Source: a virus. From it: a stretch of DNA of 49,009 bases. A program made the translations under genes and the position numbers. The notes beneath the pieces are model-generated. The model was not told where the DNA came from, searched no databases, and was given only the letters and a program-made list of their open reading frames with translations. Shown piece after piece: positions 35,651-42,983 of this stretch (within the stretch, counting starts at the first letter, position 1; every line of letters starts with the position of its first letter). Location of the stretch: IMG/VR virus record IMGVR_UViG_3300009164_000114, positions 1-49,009 of that record; one strand, written 5' to 3'.

Positions 35651-37181
35651 GCAATTGTTTGTAAAGATCAACAATTTGTGTGTGAATGACGTTTTTATTA
35701 TCTAACATTGTGTAAACATGTTTTTCTGCGTTAGACCCAATCAAGCGAATGACGACTGTTGGATGGTGTTGCCCTGCACGATGTACTCGTGCGTTTGCTT
35801 GGGCGTAGGTCTCCAGCGAAGATGTCGGCCCCCACCACACCACCGTGTCTGCGGCAGTGAGCGTCACGCCATGTGCGGCAGACTGCGGTTGAATGACTAG
35901 CACCCTCGGCTCGGGGGTTTCTTGGAATCGTTTGAATATCTCGGTGCGCTTGACCGCAGACACGTCTCCACGGATGACCTCGGCGGTGACCCCATCTTCC
36001 AGTAGCTTGGCGGTGATCAGGTCGATGGCATGCTTGAACGGCACAAAGACCAACACCTTGTTGTTCGCCTCATCAATGACCTCTTTGAGCACGGTGTAGC
36101 GGTTCTTGATGTCGAACTCCACCACCTCCTTGGTGTCAGAGTAGACCGCACCACAAGATATTTGTAGGAGCTTGGACAGGTTCACAGCGGCGTTGACTGC
36201 CGTGATCTCTTCCCCTGCCGCTTCCATGACCATGCGGTTCTTCATCAGGTTGTAGAACTTCTGTTGTTGCTTGGTCAGTTGCACCTCGCGGTTGACGTAC
36301 GTCATCTCAGGCAAGTCGAGACACTCTTCCTTGGTGAAGCGGATGGCGGGTTGCAGGGAATTGAACACCGTCTCCAGTGCGGTCGGCTTGGGCACCCACT
36401 TGAACTGCGTGACCTTGTACATCACCATGTCCTTGAATGACCCGAAGAACTTGGGCACACCGAGCGGGTTGACCAACTTGGCAAGGCCGTATGCGTCCAC
36501 AGGCGACTGCGCGGCGGGGGTGCCAGTCAGCATCCATAGCCACGTGTCCGGTTTGACCAGTGCGTTGAGCACCTTCCAACGATTTGTTTGTGCGTTCTTG
36601 TAGGCGTTCGCCTCGTCCACCACGATCAGATCAAAGTTGGCCTTGTCGATGGCATCAGCCACGACTTCAACACCGTCAAAGTTGATGATTACAAACTCGG
36701 CTTGGCTCTCGATAACTTGTCTGCGCTTCTCGGCACTGCCGTGCGCGATGTCCACCGAGCGGTGCATGGCAAACTTAAATAGGTCGGCTCTCCATGCGGA
36801 GTCCATGATTGACAGAGGGCAGATGACCAGTACGCGCTTGATGCGCCCCTGCTTGAGTAGATAGTCAGCCGCCCAAATGACTGACCCTGTTTTGCCTGTG
36901 CCCTGCTCGTTGAGGCAGAAGGCCCGCTTGTGTAATGTGAGGAAAGAGGAAGTTGTTTTCTGGTGATCGAATGGCTTGTGTAGCCCGGGCCATGCGTAGT
37001 TGCGCAGGATAGGAGATGGTACGTTCTTGATCTTCAGGTTCTTCAAAACCTGCGCTTCGTCAAGCCCCCAATGCACCAACACGTTGTGTTGTCCCATCGC
37101 CCGACTCTTCGGAATAACTGCGGTAACCTTTTCGGGGTCGCGCAATTTTAACAAGAGTGCCTTGTTCTCAATGATTTCCAT
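35643..37181 (-). CDS. SNF2-family DNA helicase/translocase
   Basis: 512 residues. Helicase motifs in order: Walker A NEQGTGKTGS (94-99), motif Ia-like VLVICPLSIMDSAWRADL, motif II VVDEANAYKN (DEAN 189-192 instead of DEAH), motif III LTGTPAAQSP (218-222), and motif VI ARVHRAGQ (465-471). It is close to minimal length for a Swi2/Snf2 ATPase without accessory domains. It probably remodels protein-DNA complexes or forks during replication or recombination. A 300-base structured leader and a promoter lie upstream. Confidence 0.88.
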   Translation of the reverse strand: MEIIENKALLLKLRDPEKVTAVIPKSRAMGQHNVLVHWGLDEAQVLKNLKIKNVPSPILRNYAWPGLHKPFDHQKTTSSFLTLHKRAFCLNEQGTGKTGSVIWAADYLLKQGRIKRVLVICPLSIMDSAWRADLFKFAMHRSVDIAHGSAEKRRQVIESQAEFVIINFDGVEVVADAIDKANFDLIVVDEANAYKNAQTNRWKVLNALVKPDTWLWMLTGTPAAQSPVDAYGLAKLVNPLGVPKFFGSFKDMVMYKVTQFKWVPKPTALETVFNSLQPAIRFTKEECLDLPEMTYVNREVQLTKQQQKFYNLMKNRMVMEAAGEEITAVNAAVNLSKLLQISCGAVYSDTKEVVEFDIKNRYTVLKEVIDEANNKVLVFVPFKHAIDLITAKLLEDGVTAEVIRGDVSAVKRTEIFKRFQETPEPRVLVIQPQSAAHGVTLTAADTVVWWGPTSSLETYAQANARVHRAGQHHPTVVIRLIGSNAEKHVYTMLDNKNVIHTQIVDLYKQLLD

Positions 37182-37206
37182 GTCGTTTCATCTTCTCGTT
37201 ATAGGC

Positions 37207-37278
37207 GGCATCGTCTTGGATTCAAACCAAGCAACCTAGTCTTGTCGATCTGTGTGTACTCACCACACCGCCGATGCC
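37207..37278 (-). other. tRNA-like 72-nt structure (possibly degenerate tRNA)
   Basis: On the minus strand, a 7-bp acceptor stem GGCATCG/CGATGCC encloses exactly 72 nt. A T-arm CTTGG-TTTGAAT-CCAAG (loop one base from TTCGAAT) and a D-arm-like stem GTGTG/CACAC (37252-37256 and 37264-37268) are in the proper order. The anticodon arm fails: only a bulged 4-bp stem forms and no loop has a T before a plausible anticodon; T8 is also missing and no CCA is encoded. It is therefore a decayed tRNA, a mimic, or chance. It lies in the leader of the SNF2 gene. Confidence 0.35.
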
Positions 37279-37303
37279 ATTTTCAAAACTCAATGCACGA
37301 TAC

Positions 37304-37328
37304 GCAGAAAGTGGTGTCCACTTTCTGC
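37304..37328 (-). other. Perfect 11-bp hairpin in SNF2 leader
   Basis: GCAGAAAGTGG (37304-37314) and CCACTTTCTGC (37318-37328) pair perfectly around TGT. No T run follows in either direction, so it is not a plain terminator. Its tip TGGTGTCCA recurs in the small hairpin TTGGTGTCCAA at 37442-37452, suggesting a recognition element. Confidence 0.7.
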
Positions 37329-37390
37329 ATACCCTGCTTGTTGGTTCCCCCGACAAAGCGTTTAGCCGAGTGCCAACTGGTGTAGTTAAA

Positions 37391-37408
37391 GGGTATCTAA
37401 CGATGCCC
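37391..37408 (-). other. 7-bp hairpin in SNF2 leader
   Basis: GGGTATC (37391-37397) pairs with GATGCCC (37402-37408), including one G-T pair, around the loop TAAC. It is one of several folds in the gene-free stretch 37182-37511, which has no credible reading frame of its own. Confidence 0.5.
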
Positions 37409-37482
37409 CTGACCGCTCACCCACACCTTACAGCGATCAAATTGGTGTCCAACTGAGGAGAAGCACACCTGAATTTCTACCC

Positions 37483-37511
37483 AATGTAGCGGGTACTTTT
37501 TGGTTTGTCAA
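37483..37511 (-). promoter_or_regulatory. Leftward sigma70-like promoter before the structured leader
   Basis: Minus strand: TTGACA (37511-37506), a 17-base spacer, TACATT (37488-37483). The -35 is perfect and the -10 matches four of six. It abuts the stop of the HNH-like gene and would start a transcript about 295 bases before the SNF2 ATG, running through the hairpins and the tRNA-like fold. Confidence 0.55.
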
Positions 37512-37766
37512 CTAGGTTTTCACTGATTTTTTATGTCCGTTTCGAGCACGATTCTTGCTCGGGGATTCCAGTTTATAACCGTCCGCATTTGACCCGCCTT
37601 TGGATAACATCTTGACGTGTGATACGTCTTTGCCACTGCGGTTCACACCCTTCTTATCTAGGGCACGGCGAGCACGTTGTCGCTCCATCCGGTCGGGGAG
37701 TTCCCCTCGTTCCTTCTGCTTCTCGTACTCGTGTTTGTATGGTCTTGGTGATTTGGTATATGGCAT
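37512..37766 (-). CDS. Small HNH-like basic protein
   Basis: 84 residues. The segment GKDVSHVKMLSKGGSNADGY followed by KLESPSKNRARNG matches the H-N-H-like core of short phage proteins (DVxH, GGSN, SxNR). The N-terminal half is a charged helix. It could nick DNA or be a DNA-binding derivative of an HNH nuclease. Zinc-binding cysteines are absent. The start overlaps the stop of the Cas4-like gene (TAATG). Confidence 0.65.
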   Translation of the reverse strand: MPYTKSPRPYKHEYEKQKERGELPDRMERQRARRALDKKGVNRSGKDVSHVKMLSKGGSNADGYKLESPSKNRARNGHKKSVKT

Positions 37767-38425
37767 TACGCTCTCCCATTATGTGAGCAACTTAACACTG
37801 GACACCACGCCTTGCACAGACCGCTCGGCTTTGGGTTCCACATATCATTATCATAAGCGGATTGCAGACGTTGGTGTTTATGTTTCCACTTGTCCCACCG
37901 CACCTCATCGGTCAGGTCAAACTGCGCCTTGGGAAAAGAATTGGCAATCACGAACAACAACCCTGCCTTGACCTTCTTGATCTCGGGGAAGTGTTTGAAG
38001 ACACACAGAGACATGAGTTCTAGTTGATCAGGGTCAGCGTACTTGGCGCTCTTGCCTGTCTTGTAGTCGATGACCCGCGCCTCACCCTTCTCACGGTTGA
38101 TGATCAGCAAGTCAGCGATGCCTCGGTACCACACGTTCTCATCCTTGAAACCACACGGCTCCAAGTCAGCGGTGACACCCATCTCATACTCGCACAACTT
38201 CTCCCCCTCGATGTTACGCAGGGAATCAAGTGCACCCTTGGCAAACTTGAAGTACTCAGGGATCGGGGTGCCATCACGGATGTATGACTCAGCCGCCTCG
38301 TGGAAACGTGTCCCATAAAGCATGGCATCACTCTCCGGTTCCACAATATCTTTAAGCACCTTCAAGTGAAAGTATTTGCGGGGGCACTGCTCAAAGAGCT
38401 TCATGCTACTGTATGACCACTTCAT
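37766..38425 (-). CDS. Cas4/RecB-like PD-(D/E)XK exonuclease with Fe-S cysteines
   Basis: 219 residues from ATG 38425, which overlaps the previous TGA (ATGA). RecB-nuclease motifs: GTRFHEAAE (H42), GIADLL (D105), VIDYKTGK (D120, K122) and DQLELMSL (Q134). Four cysteines, C14 in EQCPRKY and C204, C208, C213 in GLCKAWCPVLSC, are placed as in Cas4/AddB iron-sulfur domains. It probably degrades one strand of DNA ends for recombination or host DNA breakdown. No CRISPR array or cas1/cas2 is nearby, so a stand-alone phage exonuclease is meant. Confidence 0.88.
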   Translation of the reverse strand: MKWSYSSMKLFEQCPRKYFHLKVLKDIVEPESDAMLYGTRFHEAAESYIRDGTPIPEYFKFAKGALDSLRNIEGEKLCEYEMGVTADLEPCGFKDENVWYRGIADLLIINREKGEARVIDYKTGKSAKYADPDQLELMSLCVFKHFPEIKKVKAGLLFVIANSFPKAQFDLTDEVRWDKWKHKHQRLQSAYDNDMWNPKPSGLCKAWCPVLSCSHNGRA

Positions 38426-38721
38426 GTGTTTAACTCCCGCAATGTTTTCTCGATCAGGTTGTAGAAAGCCAAGTGCCCACACCCCTCAGTTTGTTTTAGG
38501 ATGTCTTGGTACTGTGCGTCGGACAAAGACCGCCAAGGTTTCTTGTACTCTTGGATGTCATCGTCATCATCAAACACGCGCATCTTTACAGGCTTGTCAC
38601 CGTCTCGGTCGTCATACCCCATGCAACCGCGCTCGGCGCAACCCTTGTCAACCAACAACAAGTTACGTTGTTGGGCTTTCTCCAACTCTTCAAACGCTTC
38701 GTCTTCAGGTTCTTTGATCAT
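38422..38721 (-). CDS. Hypothetical replication-region protein with acidic core
   Basis: 99 residues from ATG 38721, chosen because AGAGG lies at suitable distance (GAGGCAGATTATG). Upstream in-frame ATGs at 38757 and 38772 lack one. It has an acidic stretch VFDDDDDIQEYKKPWRSLSD and cysteines in CAERGCMGYDDRDG. Such WxxLS-type proteins recur between polymerase and nuclease genes in phages. Function not known. Confidence 0.6.
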   Translation of the reverse strand: MIKEPEDEAFEELEKAQQRNLLLVDKGCAERGCMGYDDRDGDKPVKMRVFDDDDDIQEYKKPWRSLSDAQYQDILKQTEGCGHLAFYNLIEKTLRELNT

Positions 38722-38743
38722 AATCTGCCTCTTTCTCCAACCG

Positions 38744-40570
38744 TTAGCAGTCGCCATAAGATTGTCCAACACCGCTCTCGCAGTTCACAGGCAAACCCGC
38801 CGCCCAATCAGGTGTCCACCGCATGCACTCTTCTACGAACGCTTGGGCTTCCACAACCTCTGCATCAGGAACGACACACGCAATAGCATCGTGTACGGTG
38901 AGCACCACCTTGTACCTTTTCCCGATCTTGAGCATCTGCTCGGCGATGATGCACCGCGCAATTGCTTGGCACACGTTCTCGATTACCTTACCACCATAGA
39001 TTCGGGTGCGTCCTTTGCGAGTCATGTAACTAAACTCCACGCCGTTCTCGCCTTGCGCATACTTCAAGTCGGTGTACCGCATCAACAACCCACTCGGCAA
39101 CTTGACCGCAGTCTCCCACGTGTCCACGCTCAGGACACCCTTACGTCCCAACACACACGGCTCTGCGCGTGACATGTTGATCAACATGTTCTGGGCCTGC
39201 CGCCATAAAGCTGTTACCGCAGGATTTGTTTTACGGTAAATGTCAATGATGCGCCGGGCCTCATCGAGTGATACATCAACCCCAAACGTCTTTAACTGTG
39301 CTTGGAACTTGACCGCACCCATGCCGTAACCCGCACCAAGGATTGTGGTCTTACCCACGAACCGCTCGTCCTTCGTGATGTCTGCCTCGGGCTTGCCGTA
39401 GATAGCCGATGCCATCTTCTTATACACATCATCTTTACGTGCGAACGCTTCCACCAAGTCGTTCTGTTCAGCAAGCCACGCCAACACACGTGCTTCAATC
39501 TGTGCAGAGTCAGCATCAATTACCTTGTACCCTTGCGGTGCGAGGATCGCGTTCTTCAACTTCCCTGCGTTCTGCCCACGGCTAGGTAGGTTTTGCAGGT
39601 TGATCTTATCGTCACCACCGAACCTACCAGTGTGTGCGGCGTAGTACTTAATCGGGACTGGGAGCTTGCCACGTGAGGCTATATCTATAAACCTCTGTGT
39701 GCGTGTCTCCTCCAGTGTGGACTTCGTTCCAAGTCGTGCCGCAACAAGACCTTGCACTCTCACATCGGGGTGCTCGGCGAGGGCTTTGAATTCCTCATCG
39801 TTCTTGGCAAGTGCAAGGGTTTCTTTTCCTGTGGTCGGACTGATCTTCATGGGCGGCTCAACGCCTAGCTTACGTAGCACTTCCGCAAACTTGGGGTTAG
39901 ACATCAATTCCTCCTTCTCAACTCCCACATCAGCCAATAACTTCTCTTTGCGTCCTTGCACATCTATCAGATGCTCCGCCAGTAGCGTAGCGTCTAACTC
40001 CAACACAGGCTCAGTGAACATGCGCAAAGTTTGGTTGATGACGTGCAGTTCTTTCTTAGGAAAGCCATCAGCCAACATCTTGGTGAACAGTGTGTGCGTC
40101 AGGTTCACATCATTGATACAGTAGTCGCCGTACTTGGACAACTCAAACTCACTGAAGTCTTGGCGGCGGTAGCCCTTGAAGTTGTGCACCTCCGTACCCT
40201 TCTTCCCAATACCATATCTCTCGGCGAGTGCGGCAAGAGACCCGCTCACCTCTACGCCATGAATGGCTCGTCCCATACACAGTGTGTCCACCCAAAACTT
40301 CGGTTGGATATTAAAATGGTGCGATAGGATGAATCCGTCAAACATGGCGTTGTGTGCGAGTGCCATCGAACCAGCCCAGTCGAACGTGTTTAACCACGTA
40401 GTAATCTCTTCGTGTGTGCCACTTGCCCACTGTGGCTCATCGTCATTGATCTTCACCGCCACGCCGATCACATGGAACTGTGGATCACGCACATACTCTT
40501 CAGTCGTCTGCTTGGCAAAGCCAACGTCCGCAGAGTAGTACGTTTCAAAGTCAATTGTTATTAGATTCAT
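38744..40570 (-). CDS. polA: Family A DNA polymerase with 3'-5' exonuclease
   Basis: 608 residues from ATG 40570 (overlaps the previous TGA). Exonuclease motifs: ITIDFETYYS (D7, E9), ALAHNAMFDG and YCINDVNLT. Polymerase motif A: VIDADSAQIEARV; motif B: RFVGKTTILGAGYG with R403, K407 and L411 at the positions of E. coli R754, K758 and F762; motif C: VHDAIA (H560, D561), where Ala562 replaces the usual Glu. It is the replicative polymerase of the phage, acting with the primase-helicase. No 5' nuclease domain is present, as in T7-like enzymes. Confidence 0.93.
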   Translation of the reverse strand: MNLITIDFETYYSADVGFAKQTTEEYVRDPQFHVIGVAVKINDDEPQWASGTHEEITTWLNTFDWAGSMALAHNAMFDGFILSHHFNIQPKFWVDTLCMGRAIHGVEVSGSLAALAERYGIGKKGTEVHNFKGYRRQDFSEFELSKYGDYCINDVNLTHTLFTKMLADGFPKKELHVINQTLRMFTEPVLELDATLLAEHLIDVQGRKEKLLADVGVEKEELMSNPKFAEVLRKLGVEPPMKISPTTGKETLALAKNDEEFKALAEHPDVRVQGLVAARLGTKSTLEETRTQRFIDIASRGKLPVPIKYYAAHTGRFGGDDKINLQNLPSRGQNAGKLKNAILAPQGYKVIDADSAQIEARVLAWLAEQNDLVEAFARKDDVYKKMASAIYGKPEADITKDERFVGKTTILGAGYGMGAVKFQAQLKTFGVDVSLDEARRIIDIYRKTNPAVTALWRQAQNMLINMSRAEPCVLGRKGVLSVDTWETAVKLPSGLLMRYTDLKYAQGENGVEFSYMTRKGRTRIYGGKVIENVCQAIARCIIAEQMLKIGKRYKVVLTVHDAIACVVPDAEVVEAQAFVEECMRWTPDWAAGLPVNCESGVGQSYGDC

Positions 40571-40848
40571 GGTTTGCTTTGCACCTCGGCAAGTTTGGCT
40601 ATGTAATGGTGACACTTGTTCGCATCATCAGTGCCATCTTTCCTACCTTGCCGCATCGAGTACTTGATGATGTTGCCCTTCAAGAACCCAATGAACTCTT
40701 CACGTGTCAGGATCATCTCCATCACGTGCCAAGGTTGTACAGACATGTCTTTGTAGTGTGAACCTCCAACTTGCAGGTCGTCGGCTCGTGTACCGTTGAA
40801 CTTTAATTCGTACGGTGAGGGTCGGTCGGTATATTTCGGGTCAATCAT
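40567..40848 (-). CDS. DUF3310-family protein
   Basis: 93 residues. LQVGGSHYKDMSVQPWHVME, then FIGFLKGNIIKYSMRQGRKD, GTDDANKCHHYIAKL is the full signature of DUF3310, a small helical family very common in phage replication regions and sometimes labelled nucleotide kinase-like. Its TGA overlaps the polymerase ATG. The biochemical role is not established. Confidence 0.88.
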   Translation of the reverse strand: MIDPKYTDRPSPYELKFNGTRADDLQVGGSHYKDMSVQPWHVMEMILTREEFIGFLKGNIIKYSMRQGRKDGTDDANKCHHYIAKLAEVQSKP

Positions 40849-40878
40849 AGTAGTGCCTCTTCTGTGTCCTCTAGTGGA

Positions 40879-41085
40879 TCACGCTTTGGTTGTTTTGGAA
40901 ATCTTTTGGGGTCTAGCCTCGTGAAAGGCCACCACTGCATCAGTTCCTTTTGTGATAACACGTTTGATTCTTTCTTCGGTTGTGAAAGTGTGTTCGTTGA
41001 AACACAATCGTCTTCTGTATACATGGTCGTCTCTTGCTCTAGTTTCTTTTACGTCTGAGGGTGCATTGCATGCGGGGCACTTCAT
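40879..41085 (-). CDS. NrdR-like zinc-ribbon protein
   Basis: 68 residues. CPAC near the N terminus, then RRRLCFNEHTFTTEERIKRV, closely follows the zinc ribbon of NrdR, in which CxxC and CxxC/H pairs flank RRR. The ATP-cone domain of NrdR is missing, so it is a stand-alone ribbon that probably binds DNA. It might regulate phage or host genes. The start overlaps the previous stop (ATGA). Confidence 0.7.
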   Translation of the reverse strand: MKCPACNAPSDVKETRARDDHVYRRRLCFNEHTFTTEERIKRVITKGTDAVVAFHEARPQKISKTTKA

Positions 41086-41282
41086 GGTATGGGTTCTTTC
41101 ATGTCTCGCAAATACACCGTGAATGATGCTACGGTGTCAGCACCGAACGGCATATCTTGAATCCGCTTTGCCGCTTCTTCAAGGGCGGCGTTCCAACCGT
41201 TCTGATAGACACGTTCTGCTACGTCATTGGGTGCCAAGTCGTTGCCGAATGTCTCCATAAATATCTGTTTCATCTTGCCCAT
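41082..41282 (-). CDS. Small hypothetical helical protein
   Basis: 66 residues if started at ATG 41282, which has GGGGGT upstream; ATGs at 41294 and 41309 are alternatives. NDVAERVYQNGWNAALEEAA then KRIQDMPFGADTVASF is a helix pair seen in many small phage proteins. Overlaps both neighbours. Function unknown. Confidence 0.6.
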   Translation of the reverse strand: MGKMKQIFMETFGNDLAPNDVAERVYQNGWNAALEEAAKRIQDMPFGADTVASFTVYLRDMKEPIP

Positions 41283-41530
41283 GTTGACCCCCATGCCAAA
41301 CCAATACAAATACCCACCGCAAACAAAACCATCGGATCACGGAATGGTGACCAAGGTCTCTCGTACGTATCTGTTTCTTCTTTAATGTGTTTCATCACAT
41401 CCATAAAGATGCGGTGCGCTTCCCCTGCATCCTTCACGACTTCACCTTTGTAGTGCATGCCCTCTTTGTCAAGGCGTAACACTTCAGTGAACTCGTGTGA
41501 GGTAATGCCAAATGTCACGTGATCGCTCAT
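41270..41530 (-). CDS. Small protein with C-terminal membrane segment
   Basis: 86 residues from ATG 41530, overlapping the previous TGA. The soluble N-terminal part (MSDHVTFGITSHEFTEVLRL) is followed near the C terminus by a hydrophobic segment PMVLFAVGICIGLAWGST. That predicts a tail-anchored inner membrane protein of the early operon. Function unknown. Confidence 0.65.
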   Translation of the reverse strand: MSDHVTFGITSHEFTEVLRLDKEGMHYKGEVVKDAGEAHRIFMDVMKHIKEETDTYERPWSPFRDPMVLFAVGICIGLAWGSTWAR

Positions 41531-41862
41531 ACCACTCTCTCCCATAAGTTTTTAGGTGCACGATGTGCGTTGGTTGATTTCTGTGGGGCGTAGCCGAGGC
41601 TTCGCACCCATCCCAACTTCTTTGCTTGCACGGCGATTGCTCCCCATGCGCGTCTGTCGGGCGGCGGCTCCATGCCGAGGTTCTCTGCATACGTGCGAAC
41701 ATCTTCCGTCATGAACGGCTTCTGTCCGTGATGCAGTAGATACATCTTGAAGTGTGTCAGGGCTTCCTTGCTCCACTCAGGTACCACACGGTCGGCATGT
41801 GCCGCCGCCGTGTTCATACCGTCAACGGCTAAGTCCCACCCATTAGGTTTGGGTTCGTTCAT
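41527..41862 (-). CDS. Conserved phage protein with winged-helix-like pattern
   Basis: 111 residues from ATG 41862 (GGGG seven bases upstream); a TTG at 41877 is an alternative. HADRVVPEWSKEALTHFKMY, PFMTEDVRTYAENLGMEPPP and RRAWGAIAVQAKKLGWVRSL then GYAPQKSTNAHRAP is a known recurring phage family near replication genes. The helix arrangement suggests DNA binding. Function not defined. Confidence 0.7.
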   Translation of the reverse strand: MNEPKPNGWDLAVDGMNTAAAHADRVVPEWSKEALTHFKMYLLHHGQKPFMTEDVRTYAENLGMEPPPDRRAWGAIAVQAKKLGWVRSLGYAPQKSTNAHRAPKNLWERVV

Positions 41863-41877
41863 ACAGCGCCCCGCCAA

Positions 41878-42294
41878 TCAAGACAACCACGCACGGATAC
41901 GTTCTTTGATACGCTCCATGAGGGGCGGCTTCTCCAACGTGACGTAGGCCCGTCCCAACGCAGGTGATGGCGTGTAAACATGTTTGAACTGCTCTACCGC
42001 AGGTAGGTTGACCGCCACGCTCGGTTGGGGTTGCGGCTCACGCGCCGCTGATTCACTCGCCACCTCCTGTATCCCCCCTGTCACTGGTATCGGGGATTTT
42101 GTGGAGATAGCGGGGAGACCCCCCGCCTCGGCTTTCATTTTGCTACGCACGACATACACGTAGGGCATAGGCGCACCTGTCTTCGCACCAACTTCTTTGG
42201 GCGTGAGCTTGCCTTGTGCAAACAACTTACGGATTTGCTCGGCCTTGGATTTAGGCTTGCGAGTCTTCTTTGGTGCAGTTACGTTCTCAGTCAT
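41878..42294 (-). CDS. HTH-domain regulator-like protein
   Basis: 138 residues from ATG 42294 behind GGAG. SKAEQIRKLFAQGKLTPKEV then GAKTGAPMPYVYVVRSKMK is a simple helix-turn-helix near residues 16-55. The remainder is Pro/Ala-rich and disordered, with a basic helix (LMERIKERIRAWLS) at the end. A CTAGGAC dyad lies 24 bases upstream of its start, so it may be controlled by, or be the ligand of, that element. The second option is only a hypothesis. Confidence 0.65.
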   Translation of the reverse strand: MTENVTAPKKTRKPKSKAEQIRKLFAQGKLTPKEVGAKTGAPMPYVYVVRSKMKAEAGGLPAISTKSPIPVTGGIQEVASESAAREPQPQPSVAVNLPAVEQFKHVYTPSPALGRAYVTLEKPPLMERIKERIRAWLS

Positions 42295-42309
42295 TTCATT
42301 CTCCAATGG

Positions 42310-42612
42310 TTAAGTTCCTAGGACACGTCCTAGTGTTTCCTCAAATACACCCACGTTCTCATCATTGACAACGAGGGCGATCCCGCCAGACCTTTCGATC
42401 TGACGTAGATTCTTTTCCTGAAGGGGTGTGGTCGTGTTCTTCCCTGCCTTGCACTCGATCCCAATGTATCGTCCATGCAAGCAGACAAGAAAGTCGGGTG
42501 CACCTGAATTGCCATAGCCCCCTGTAACAGGCATGACGTAGTACGCACCCAACTTATCCAACACCTTACGTACCTGTGCTTTCACACGGCGTTCGGGTGT
42601 CATTGCCATCAT
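42310..42612 (-). CDS. VRR-NUC domain nuclease
   Basis: 100 residues. NSGAPDFLVCLHGRYIGIEC then KAGKNTTTPLQEKNLRQIER carries the VRR-NUC (PD-(D/E)XK) active site D40, E53, K55 and Q65. Stand-alone phage members are Holliday-junction or flap-type nucleases. Three ATGs (42612, 42609, 42603) are possible; AAGGAG spacing favours 42609. The last codons (LGRVLGT) are encoded by one copy of the CTAGGAC dyad. It overlaps the preceding gene by about 45 bases. Confidence 0.88.
   Translation of the reverse strand: MMAMTPERRVKAQVRKVLDKLGAYYVMPVTGGYGNSGAPDFLVCLHGRYIGIECKAGKNTTTPLQEKNLRQIERSGGIALVVNDENVGVFEETLGRVLGT
42318..42333 (-). promoter_or_regulatory. CTAGGAC dyad (copy 1)
   Basis: Minus strand CTAGGACGTGTCCTAG, 24 bases before ATG 42294 and overlapping the last codons of the VRR-NUC gene. 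Seven-base arms pair perfectly. Confidence 0.75.
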
Positions 42613-42982
42613 CTTCTCCTTCGTCAGGGTAGACCCAAAAGGTTCCCCTTGATATACGCCTACCTATCCCCTTGATTTCCTCCATCGGTTTCTCAGGATC
42701 GAAAATCATAAGCACTGCAATCTTGCGTTGCATCCACTCAGGTAGTACGTCCACGGAATCATAGCTCCGATCTACATCTTCTGCAAGCCCCCATGTAGTA
42801 ATGTTTACCCTACCGTTTGGCTCGACTGCCACACGATAGGTCTGCGTAGCCATAGCCACAAATATCTGTGCGGTTACGGTCTTGTTGTCAAGTTTGCTCA
42901 CGCTATGCCGCATCAAGTCCGACATAGCCGTGAACGTCTTGCGCTCGTGCTTGGACATATAGTCCTCGGCGTTGCTGTCCAT
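42566..42982 (-). CDS. Hypothetical protein sharing a C-terminal module with its neighbour
   Basis: 138 residues from ATG 42982, two bases before the stop of the upstream gene ends. The segment LPEWMQRKIAVLMIF, then EIKGIGRRISRGTFWVYP parallels LPDDIKGKLAVLTIA and EQVGRRVSEKSFWV of the upstream protein. The N-terminal half (ERKTFTAMSDLMRHSVSKLD) is unrelated. It is part of the AAA+/VWA operon by position. Function unknown. Confidence 0.65.
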   Translation of the reverse strand: MDSNAEDYMSKHERKTFTAMSDLMRHSVSKLDNKTVTAQIFVAMATQTYRVAVEPNGRVNITTWGLAEDVDRSYDSVDVLPEWMQRKIAVLMIFDPEKPMEEIKGIGRRISRGTFWVYPDEGEDDGNDTRTPCESTGT

Positions 42983-42983
42983 G

